Source: Mesostigma viride
Taxonomy: Eukaryota > Streptophyta > Mesostigmatophyceae > Mesostigmatales > Mesostigmataceae
DNA: 64,000 bases
NCBI GenBank assembly: GCA_009746045.1
Contig: RPFO01000103.1
Span: 2,147,857-2,211,856 of the forward strand
Direction: 5' to 3'
Positions 22,501 to 34,500 of the stretch are shown here, in pieces. Under the pieces are notes generated by a model. It saw only the letters and a list, made by a program, of their open reading frames with translations, ran no database searches and was not told the origin of the DNA. A program made the position numbers and the translations under genes. The first letter of the stretch is position 1, and each line of letters opens with the position of its first letter.

Positions 22501-25500
22501 GTCCTGTTGGTTTGGTGTTTCACAGGGTTTTTTCAACGTGGGCCGTGGGTAGCCTTCTCGTTCCCCCCCCTGGCCCTGTCTCAATTACCACCTTTACCTT
22601 TTGCCCGCCCTCCATCTCTTGACTGTTCATCATTAGGCCGTCATTGAGCTTACTGGGTTTGTTCCGGGTCAGAATATGTGCCCGTTTTCTCCGCGCCAAC
22701 CCGGAGTACCGCCAAGCCTGGTGCGGATGCTGGCCTGCGTTCCCTTGTTGCAGTTGTAGTGCCGCACGGCAACACGGCACCCGTAAAGATACTCGCAGCT
22801 AACGATGGGGCAACGAGGAAAGGGGTTCGGTGCTGAACACTTATGGGCGAACGGTTGATAGCTCAGGACTCATGTCATCGGTGGTGAACAGTTGATAGCT
22901 CAGGACTCATGTCATCGGTGGTGAACAGTTGATAGCTCAGGACTCATGTCATCGGTGGTGAACAGTTAATAGCTCATGACGAATGTCATCGGTGGAGATT
23001 GTCTGTGGTGATATCGGCTGGTGGAGATGTTGTCAGTTTTGGATGTTGTCGCGCGGGCAGCGACTGTGTGCCATCGCTCCTCCCCTCGACCAGGAGACTG
23101 CTGCCAAAACAATGCTGCCTGCCCTGATCCACCAGGGAAGGTCCTTCTGCGACGTGCACTTCCGACCTCTGTGCGATCCCTGTGCGATCGTCTCTGGCCA
23201 CGTGCACGCACCCCCGTGGTGACGGCTGGCAAGTCCCCCCTGTCGATAGGGGTGGGATGGTATCGAGTTTATCAGGGTCCCTCCAGATACAGTATATGTA
23301 GATGTATGGGATCTACCCATCCCCGCTGCCGCGGCTATCCCTCTCGGAACAATGCCTTTGCATCTACTGCCTTGGATGCCCTGTTTGTCATCGTGCACGT
23401 GAGTCATTGGAGTCTGCAAACCCTTGATGTAAAGAAAGGTTGATGTAAAGACGGCACTGGGAACACAAACAGCCAGCCCGGCAAAGGTGTTTCGGCCAAC
23501 GTTTCCTGTTGCCTGAGGTCGCGGCACCCACGCACCGACCAGGCTGACACACAGCTGGTTCCGCGGCCATTCCTGATGCCAGTGGGTCTCGCCTCCCCTC
23601 CCCTCCCCGTGGCTCCTGGGACCCTTCCCTCTCCCTAACGGTTGCGTGGCTTCTTCTCCCTTCCACCGGCCATCCATGGATGCCATCCACTAACGCCATC
23701 CATCCTGGGGCATCGTGGGACATTGTGAAGGTTTTTGCCTTCAACCAGAATATGTCCCATGGACTAAAGTGGTCTAAGTGGTCTCACAATTGTGGTTCCT
23801 CCCCCACACCATTACCCCCCCCCCCCCTTCGCTCGCACTGCCTGCCGCGTGGCGCCCACCCTGGTGCCAACAGCTGCTGGAAGCGCTACCCAAGTGCGAC
23901 AAAGTGCGGGGTGAGAGCCGGGACCCACCCAGCCCATACGTGCACGTATAGGCATGACAATCGGCATGAAAGTTGGCACGACGATTAGCAATCTGCAGCA
24001 TTTTACCAGTCGCTGCTTGCCTCGACAATAAGCGGATGACAACCATCTATTGTGGCAGTAGTGCAAGTAGAGCATGCACGATGGCAGTGATGCACAAAGT
24101 GCAAGTAGTACGTGATCTTGTGGTTGTTGTTACAATCTGTATTGGCGGCGATGGATGGCTGCCTGGCGGGGGCGGGCTGGAGAGTCCGGTTCTCATGGTG
24201 CACTTTATGTTATCAGAGAGAAGATACTGATAGGAAAGTCAAGACCAATGCGCAAGCAGGTTTCCTAAGCTTGTCATTCTGTCAATCACAGTCAGTCAAC
24301 CCACCCGACAGGCGGTCAAGTGCACTGTCTGGCGGACAGATCGGCGGCTGAGCGTTGGAGCAGGCGGCTCGGCGGGCGGCCAGCGTGTGGCAGCATGAGC
24401 GCGGCTGATTTATTGAGTGTGCATCGAAAACGCTTCATCTTGCCTAATGGCTCCACTTGTCATCCATGCTTACACTTCCCATCATCCTCGTTCGTGGCGC
24501 CGCTTGCGTTTTTGTGGCACACGTGGCCGTGATCTGGCATTTGCGGTCTGATGGCACTTTTCGGGTATCTGACGTTTGGGGCGTCGCGACTAGGGTTGTT
24601 TGGATGATGGGGGCGTGCTTGTTGTCTCGGTACCGCCCAGTTGGTTTGGGTTGTTGTCTCATGGCGTTGCTGTGTTGGTCATTGGGGCTGCCTTTGTGTT
24701 GCCCCCTCTCGGTGGCACGCGGTCGGCTTCTCCCTTTGTCATGACGTCGGCTGCTCCCTTGGTCGTCGTGACGTCTGCCAGCTCTGGTCCTCTTCGGCAC
24801 CGCCAGCGAGGCCACCAAGACAGACGCGCGCAAGTGCGGGCAGCAGGTGTACACGTGGGAGGAGTTCCTGACACTGGTACGCAAGCATAATGACAGGATT
24901 GCTACGCAAGCATAAGAATGGGATTGTGTAACTTGCTCCAATAGTGCAATATCCAAAGTCAATGCTCTGCCTGGCTCATTTCCGTGGGATGAGCTAGCGG
25001 CGGTGATAAGTCCTTCACAGGGCGATGAACGCATGATCTTCCACCCCATGACAGGCCTTAATTTAGCTCTGAGAGATCGTGGTGGTGCCGGTGCCCGTGG
25101 TGCATCTAGAGCAGGTGTAGTTTACATCCTACCCTTGCAGGAAGTAGCCCAGAATGTATTAAAAGCCATATGCCCCTTCTCAGGGATATGTGCTACATGT
25201 ACTCCCAACGGAGTCATGTTCCTAATTAATTAATTAATTAATTGATTGATTAAATAATGGCGATGAACGCATGCGTATCCAACGATGAGGTGAGTTCCTG
25301 GCGCGAGTGCGCACATGGTGACAGGAACAAGGCCGATGCTCCCTCTGCGCTGATTGGTCGGTGGGTGGCACGCGTGGCCCATGTGGACGCGATGGGCTCT
25401 TGATGCTGGGGGCTCGTAAGCCTGAAGACATGTGAAATATGTTGGCACGATGTGTGTGGAAGACAGGTGAAATATGTTGGCACGATGTGTGTGGAAGACA

Positions 25501-28500
25501 GGTGAAATATGTTGGCACGATGTGTGTGGAAGGGATGAGAGGGTATCCAGAGGTTGTATGGGACAGTTGTGAGTATTGTCTTTTAGATCATACTGCTTAT
25601 CACAATAGTGCAAATAAAGTTCTTTTCATGATGGATTTTAAACCTGGTTAACGTCCAAACAACCTTCCTGGGTCAGTGGCACTGATATGCAATCTTGTGG
25701 TTAGGAACAGGACCGGGGGTGTCTAAAGTGATGGTTGCCAGGCTGCGGTCACCCTGGTTAATGGATTGTTCACCCATGTAATATGTTCTGGTACTTTGAA
25801 TCTTTTCGGGAGATGTCGCCCTGTCATACTTAGCCTTCGATATGGTCTCACGGGGGGCTTGCCTGCTGATAGCCAGTGATCATTAGGTACTGGCACAGAT
25901 AGGTACTGCCACAGATAGGTACTGGCACAGAGAGGTACTGGCACAGATAGGTACTGGCACAGATAGGTACTGGCACAGATAGGTACTGGCACAGAGAGGT
26001 ACTGCCACAGATAGGTACTGGCACAGATAGGTACTGGCACAGATAGGTACTGGCACAGATAGGTACTGGCACAGAGAGGTACTGCCACAGATAGGTACTG
26101 GCACAGAGAGGTACTGGCACAGATAGGTACTGGCACAGATAGGTACTGGCACAGATAGGTACTGGCACAGAGAGGTACTGGCACAGATAGGTACTGGCAC
26201 AGATAGGTACTGGCACAGATAGGTACTGGCACAGATAGGTACTGGCACAGATAGGTATTGATCATAAGGTACTGGCACAGATAAGTACTGGCACATGGGT
26301 TCCAAGCCATGGGAGTGCCTACCTACCAAGATTGATGGTAGGTAGGCACTCCCATGGATCAGGCCGCAGAAAAGGTATTTCCACAACTACCCCCCCTACC
26401 CTCCCATCATATATATGTCGGCGTTATGATTCCGCTTCCAAGGGGTACTGGCGCAGCGGGTTGACCGCCACAATTGCCGCAGGCCCCCCACTCCCATCCC
26501 ACACGGCCACACCGCCACACTAAAAAAAACAATCCCAAGGAATGTCTTATTGGTGCACCTGCGCTCCCTCGCGTTGTTGCGCGGCCGCATTCCTCTGCGT
26601 GCGATCGGCATCACGGGCGACACCCAAGCAAGGTTTTGGGCTGCAGGGGCTGTGTGTTTTGGGAGTTGGTAGAAAAAACACAATTCATATCTTTGTTTGC
26701 GGAGTGAAGTTGGGTCACCTGCTTTAAGGGCGGATGCTTCCAAAGTCGGCGCTGCATCCATGATGATAATAACATTGATGATAATAGTAATAATAGTAGT
26801 TATGATAATGAGGAGGAGGAGGTAATTCAAATATTGATCATTATTTACGGTGTTTTGGAAATAACAAGGAACTTAAATGGAAAATTATTCGTGATGCTGT
26901 TTGCCCGCACCTGACCGCCGCAGGGTGCAGAGAACCCCGCCAAGCCGACACCACCCAAACCGGACGACCTCTGCACCATCATGTACACGAGCGGAACGAC
27001 CGACGTGCCCAAGGTATGGGCGTATAGTGACCCTGCATGCTGGTATAGTGAACCATTGACACACCATCATGTGCACGAGTGGAATGACCCACGTGCCCAA
27101 GGTATAGGGGCGCGTAGGGAAAAGTGATTGCCTGTGTTTCTTACGTTTGGCATCGACTGATCCTTGGCGCCGGCATCGTGCGGACCGTTGCGCCAACGTG
27201 TACGCAAGGGGGACAAGCACCGTGCCCGCGCGATGGGCAATGGATGGCGTACAATGACCTGCACGCTAGTATAGTGAACCATCATGTTCACGAGCGGAGC
27301 GACCGACGTGCCCAAGGTGGGAGGCCAGGTCTTGAATCTGTGATAGTGCTAAAAATAGCTCTTTGATTCGTTGTCGAGAGTTCTGGGGGTTATGCGATGT
27401 TATTGATGGCAACATCATGGCAATGAAGCCTGGATGGGTAGCCTGGGTGGGTGCAGGAAAGGCCTATGAGCTGCGCCAGCACACATGGGGCAGGTTCTGT
27501 GGACGCGTCGGGGCTGCGGTGGGGGCCTACACAGCGTGGACTGTGGTGGCTGGGGAGAGCAGATTCTGCTTGAGTGGCTTTGCTCACCGCCCGCCTACTG
27601 CCCGCCTTGCTTTTGCCCACTGGCTTTGCTCTGGTTTGTCTGTCTCCCTTTTTTCCCTTTGCCGAATGCTGGCTCACAGATGGCCTTAATGGCTTGCTCA
27701 TGTCGCCCCCTTGCCTGCTTCCGTGGCCGTCCCTGCAGGGCGTCATGCTGACGCATGGCATGGTGCTCAACACGATTGGTGCCATGGAGAAGGCCATCAA
27801 GGTGGCGTTTGAGGTGAGGTCATTATAATAGGGCCGGTGCGGTGACTGTAGCGTGCTGGATCGGAACAGCACCCGCAGGGACCACGAGGTCCCTGCCAGG
27901 CCTGGTGGAGGCAGCGCGGTCGCTGTACAAAAGGATTCTTGTCTTTGGTGGGAGATCTTGGCGGTTATTAATATGCAGCTATTTTGATAATGGCATGTGA
28001 AGCCGCACGCATGTAGGTTTCACCCCTGTCTAGAGCATGTTTGTGCTCCAGTGGCTGGAAGTTGCCACATCTGGCAATCCATGACTGTTCATGAAGGATT
28101 GGGGATTATGATGGGTTACTTTTAAGAGGAGCATGACTGTCATGGTTGGCTTCCTTCAACGGGGATATGAGGATTATTATTATTATTTTTATACTTCCTT
28201 CGATTATACCTCCTTAAACACGGATATGAGGACTATCGTTGGCCAGCCAGGTCCAGGATGGATGTACTCGTGAGCCCCTTTGTTCCTGCTATCGCAACAA
28301 CGGTCTTTGGCTACAGTCAAGAGAGATCCGTGTCGCAGCCGATCCGCGCTGCTCATGCTCTCGGCCCTACCGGCCTAACCATTTTTTCGTGGAATCCCCA
28401 TGACCACTCCCCGGTGCCCACGCTGACGTCATCACCCTGCCCGCAGCTACACACCGATGACGTCATCATCTCCTACCTGCCGCTGGCGCACATCTTTGAC

Positions 28501-31500
28501 CGTGTGGCCGAGGAGCTGTTCCTCTCGCGGGGCCTCTCCATCGGCTACTGGCAAGGGGTAGGTTACTGGCAAGGGTGGGCCTAGAATCAAATGATGACGT
28601 TTGGCGAGCATGTATGTGGCTCTTTGGGCACCGAGGGGCAGTCACACCTCGCCTCACGAATACCGCCACCCCCACCACATACTGGTGGTGGCATAGGCCA
28701 TGGGGATCCGAGGGCCGAGTGCGCCTTGTCTCAGATAGACCAAGCCAGGCAGCTGGTCTCGTGCTCCATTCCCCGGTATTATATCGTATTTTATTATTGA
28801 TTCTATTGTATTCTTTTGCCGCCGTGCTCGTGCCCCTCTCCCTCCCATGGTCGCGCTGCCCTGCCCATCGTATCCCTCTGCTGCCGCTCTCTCCTGTAAT
28901 CTAACAGCACCATTTGCACCTTTGACGCGCAAACTCGTTTGTTATTTTTCCTTCTCCTTCCTCTCCTCTCCCCCCCCCCCTTTCCTCTAGCCTGGGACCG
29001 AATCCAACCGCCTTCCTGCCCACTGCCCGTCCTTTCCCTCCCCCCCGGTAATATCTGCTCTGTTGCTTACGTGCCTGACCAGGAGACGTCCGCAAGCTCT
29101 GTGGCTCTTTCTCTCCTCATGCGTGCCTCATTGCTGGCACCCGCAAGCACCCGTTATGTGAAGAAGAAGCAGATGAAACAAACAGCCCCGCTAAAGGCCA
29201 CCATGTTTCCCCAGCACACCCTCCCACTTTCCCTCCCTCTTCGTCCCTCCAACTAAGTGATGCCTGGGTGTTCGGCAAGGCATTGTGAGGCTGTAGATGC
29301 TCACATGCACTCTCCCCCCACCATCTCGTACCTCACTGCCGGCGTCTGCACCACCAGGACGTTAAGAAGTTGATGGACGACATCGTCACGCTCAAGCCCA
29401 CCATGTTCCCTGGCGTGCCGCGCATCTTCGACCGCGTCTACACGGGTACGGCTGGGGGTGGGGAAGGTGCACCACAGATAGGAAGTGGCAAAGCCACCAA
29501 GCGACCGAGCTGTGTTGTACCAAGTACGTATTCACCCGCGTACTTGCTTATGCACTTAATTATCGACTTACTTGTGCACTTGCTTGTGTACTTACTTACG
29601 CTCTTGCTCACTTGCATATTTAGTTTCCAAGCTGTGTGCTTCCGCGGCAGCTGCTGCTACTGCCACGTGCTGCTCGCACCCGCGCATGCTTTCCAGCTGC
29701 CGATGGTGTTTCTTTTTCTCTGTCCCCATGCCTCACAACGTGTTTACCATTTCCCCACACACATGCCAACGGCTGCCATTGTTCACCTAACGTCTCTGCC
29801 ACCATCGCTGCGCATCCCTGCCGGTGCGGAGAACGCTACCATCTGCCATCTGTCACTCACTGCTGCCCTTTTTCAGCTCATTGCTGCCGCCCCTGCTACC
29901 CATCCCTGCAGGTGTCGGGAATGCCATCAACTCACTACTCCCTTCTGTCACTTACTGCTGCCATCTTTTGCTCATTGCCGCCACCACCACTACCGCACCC
30001 GCAGGCGTGGAAAACGCTATCAACAGGGCGAGCTGGCTAAAGAGGACCCTCTACCGCGTGGGTTTCAACCGGTGCGTGGCATATGGGTTGTCTAGGGGGT
30101 GTTGAAGGGGTATTTAAAGGGGTGGTCGAGGCGTGTTTCAGGGGTGTTTGAAGGATGTGAGGACTAGCAAGCGGTCTCACCCATAAAAATTCACACGCGA
30201 CTCTCAAGTATCTAGCAGAACGTAAAGGCCTTTGGTGTCAGCGGGGGCAGCGAGATACCAATGAACCCTCTCCAGCAATCCTCTGCCCCGACCCCCTGCT
30301 GCTTCTCCCCCCTCCGTTCCCCTAAACCCACGTGTGTCCCCCCCCCCCCTTGTTGACGGCTATCGGGAGACCGCTCAACCCTGTGCTTATGCCCCATTCC
30401 CTATTACGACCACTCACCCCAGGGTCACCCAGCCAGCCAGTGTGTGTCCATTCACCGCTTGCCGCCTGTGCTCACGTGCACGAACTTGCGACAAACTGGG
30501 CCGATTGTCTCTGAAACGCGCCTGCACTGGTGTGCACGCACGCCTGCTACCCGTCACCTAGTGTTCTAGTGTTCATACTGCTACCCGTCACCTAGTGTTC
30601 TAGTGTTCTAGTGTTCTAGTGTTCTAGTGTTCTAGTGTTCTAGTGTTCTAGTGTTCTAGTGTTCTAGTGTTCTAGTGGTCTAGTGTTCTAGTGGTCTAGT
30701 GGTCTAGTGGTCTAGTGGTCTAGTGGTCTAGTGGTCTAGTGGTCTAGTGGTCTAGTGGTCTAGTGGTCTAGTGGTCTAGTGGTCTAGTGGTCTAGTGTTC
30801 TAGTGTTCTAGTGTTCTAGTGTTCTAGTGTTCTAGTGTTCTAGTGTTCTAGTGGTCTAGTGGTCTAGTGGTCTAGTGGTCTAGTGGTCTAGTGGTCTAGT
30901 GGTCTAGTGTTCTAGTGGTCTAGTGGTCTAGTGGTCTAGTGTTCTAGTGTTCTAGTGGTCTAGTGGTCTAGTGTTCTAGTGTTCTAGTGTTCTAGTGTTC
31001 TAGTGTTCTAGTGTTCTAGTGGTCTAGTGTTCTAGTGTTCTAGTGGTCTAGTGGTCTAGTGGTCTAGTGTTCTAGTGGTCTAGTGGTCTAGTGGTCTAGT
31101 GGTCTAGTGGTCTAGTGGTCTAGTGGTCTAGTGGTCTAGTGGTCTAGTGGTCTAGTGGTCTAGTGGTCTAGTGGTCTAGTGGTCTAGTGGTCTAGTGGTC
31201 TAGTGGTCTAGTGGTCTAGTGGTCTAGTGGTCTAGTGGTCTAGTGGTCTAGTGGTCTAGTGGTCTAGTGGTCTAGTGGTCTAGTGGTCTAGTGGTCTAGT
31301 GGTCTAGTGGTCTAGTGGTCTAGTGGTCTAGTGGTCTAGTGTTCTAGTGTTCTAGTGGTCTAGTGTTCTAGTGGTCTAGTGGTCTAGTGGTCTAGTGGTC
31401 TAGTGGTCTAGTGGTCTAGTGGTCTAGTGGTCTAGTGGTCTAGTGGTCTAGTGGTCTAGTGGTCTAGTGGTCTAGTGGTCTAGTGGTCTAGTGGTCTAGT

Positions 31501-34500
31501 GGTCTAGTGGTCTAGTGGTCTAGTGGTCTAGTGGTCTAGTGGTCTAGTGGTCTAGTGGTCTAGTGGTCTAGTGGTCTAGTGGTCTAGTGGTCTAGTGGTC
31601 TAGTGGTCTAGTGGTCTAGTGGTCTAGTGGTCTAGTGGTCTAGTGGTCTAGTGGTCTAGTGTTCTAGTGTTCTAGTGGTCTAGTGGTCTAGTGGTCTAGT
31701 GGTCTAGTGGTCTAGTGGTCTAGTGGTCTAGTGGTCTAGTGGTCTAGTGGTCTAGTGGTCTAGTGGTCTAGTGGTCTAGTGGTCTAGTGGTCTAGTGGTC
31801 TAGTGGTCTAGTGGTCTAGTGGTCTAGTGGTCTAGTGGTCTAGTGGTCTAGTGGTCTAGTGGTCTAGTGGTCTAGTGGTCTAGTGGTCTAGTGGTCTAGT
31901 GGTCTAGTGGTCTAGTGGTCTAGTGGTCTAGTGGTCTAGTGGTCTAGTGGTCTAGTGGTCTAGTGGTCTAGTGGTCTAGTGGTCTAGTGGTCTAGTGGTC
32001 TAGTGTTCTAGTGTTCTAGTGTTCTAGTGTTCTAGTGGTCTAGTGGTCTAGTGGTCTAGTGGTCTAGTGGTCTAGTGGTCTAGTGGTCTAGTGGTCTAGT
32101 GGTCTAGTGGTCTAGTGGTCTAGTGGTCTAGTGGTCTAGTGGTCTAGTGGTCTAGTGGTCTAGTGGTCTAGTGGTCTAGTGGTCTAGTGGTCTAGTGGTC
32201 TAGTGGTCTAGTGGTCTAGTGGTCTAGTGGTCTAGTGGTCTAGTGGTCTAGTGGTCTAGTGGTCTAGTGGTCTAGTGGTCTAGTGGTCTAGTGGTCTAGT
32301 GGTCTAGTGGTCTAGTGGTCTAGTGGTCTAGTGGTCTAGTGGTCTAGTGGTCTAGTGGTCTAGTGGTCTAGTGGTCTAGTGGTCTAGTGGTCTAGTGGTC
32401 TAGTGGTCTAGTGGTCTAGTGGTCTAGTGGTCTAGTGGTCTAGTGGTCTAGTGGTCTAGTGGTCTAGTGGTCTAGTGGTCTAGTGGTCTAGTGGTCTAGT
32501 GGTCTAGTGGTCTAGTGGTCTAGTGGTCTAGTGGTCTAGTGGTCTAGTGGTCTAGTGGTCTAGTGGTCTAGTGGTCTAGTGGTCTAGTGGTCTAGTGGTC
32601 TAGTGGTCTAGTGGTCTAGTGGTCTAGTGGTCTAGTGGTCTAGTGGTCTAGTGGTCTAGTGGTCTAGTGGTCTAGTGGTCTAGTGGTCTAGTGGTCTAGT
32701 GGTCTGCTACCCGTCACCTAGTGTTCTAGCGTTCGTACCTATCCCCAATCCCCTTTGCACGTGCCTGCATCTGACCCCCTTGCACACGGCTGTGCCGGTC
32801 AAGGTTATTGCAAGCCATCCCCTCTCTCAGGTGCCAAAACCCCATCCTCTCGGGCCCTGAACAGCGCTTACCTTGCCAAGCTGTACGCCGCCATCGCTGT
32901 CTGCTCACTGTCGCGCTGGTTCCTTCCCTGCATACCCGCGCTGGGCGCGCCGCAAGCTCATGCCCCCTCACCAGGCCTCGTGCGTCCCTCCCCGGTCTGC
33001 CGGCCCACCCCACTCCCTCGCTGGCCACGCCGAAAGTCAAATGTTGCCTCATGTCGCCTCACGTTCCCCTTTTGGTGCCTGCCTACCCTACTGCCTGTTT
33101 CCGTGCGCAGCAAGCTCTACTACCTGAACCAGGGCTACGACCACGAGCGAGCCTCCCCCCTGTTTGACCAGCTGGTGTTCGGCAAGGTGGGTCATCTACC
33201 TGTCTGCTCGCACGACGGGTGCGCGGCAGCGTGGGGTGGGTCATTGCCTTACCTGTTGCGGATGGTGGCTGGTCGCTCGTTCCCTGTTGGACCGCTGTGT
33301 CTTTGGACGGGTGGCACATGGTTTGCTCGCCCGTCGCCAAGCAATTGATCCCAGTTGCCGTGCCGTGCCGTGCCGTGCCGTGCCGTGCCGTGCCGTGCCG
33401 TGCCGTGCCGTGCCGTGCCGTGCCGTGCCGTGCCGTGCCGTGCCGTGCCGTGCCGTGCCGTGCCGTGCCGTGCCGTGCCGTGCCGTGCCGTGCCATGCCA
33501 TGCCATGCTTATCAAGTACATAGTTGCCTGTGTTTATGGCATGGCATCACACATAATCGGTGGATCCATGGTCATGTGCCATGGTGCTGTCATCCGCCAC
33601 GGCACCGTCTCCTGCCAGGGCCCTACACAGGTGGAGCCCAACCACTTGAGGGACGCTCGATTTTGATGTGTAATGGATCACACGTTGCCCATGGTGTGTC
33701 CGTTGTTTGGGCGCGTGACGTTGCCTGTGGGCGGCGGTGTGTGACGTTGGCTGCCGTTTGCTGGTGACTTGATTGCTTGCGCCGCGGCGTGCAACCTTGC
33801 CTGTGGTATGGTCGCGTCATCTTGCCTGCCTCCCTGGGGCGTGTCCTATTGTGACTGCCGGCCGGAGTGTCCCCGCGGGATGGCTGCTGCCTCGCCCATG
33901 ACACCTCGCCGGTGCTCTTGTGTGCGTGTTGTGCCTTGGGCCCCTCTTGACAACTCGTGGCCTTGCGTGCGGTGCCGTCGTGTGACCTCCCGCCGTCCTG
34001 TGACCTCCTGCCGTCACGTGACGCGCGCCAGATCCGCGACCGCCTGGGCGGCCGTGTGCGCCTGATCATATCGGGGGCGGCCCCCCTGGGCAAGCACGTG
34101 GAGGACTTCCTCTGCGTCACCATGTGCTGCCCGGTCATCCAGGGATATGGTGCGTGGGGCAGAAACAGTTTGTGGGGCAGAAGAGCATGGGGCAGAAGTA
34201 GTGCGTGCCAGGGACATGGTGTGTGGGGCGGAGCATGAAGATGCGGAGGTTATCCCGTGGACGGCTGTATGTCGACGGTAGCCTGTCGAGCCGTGGGTTG
34301 GATATGGCGTGTCGGGCAGGGTGTTGGGTACGAGGGAAGCCTCGTGCGCTTGTGCACAACCGCCGAGGACATCGGGTGCAGTTCAAGTTCTTCAACGTTA
34401 ATATGGACGTGGGCACTTTGTTCTCCAACCTCCCCTCACCCATCCCCCAACCCCTTTTGTATCCAGGGGTTACAGAGGCATTATTTGTCACGGAGGCATA

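Noticed and set aside
30001-33110. TAGTGGTC satellite as telomeric or centromeric repeat
   Set aside because: It does not match the algal TTTTAGGG or plant TTTAGGG telomere unit and lies within a single intron of a complete gene.
33083-33767. Arg-His-Gly-Thr-Ala repeat proteins
   Set aside because: Shadows of the (TGCCG)n microsatellite in LACS intron 14.
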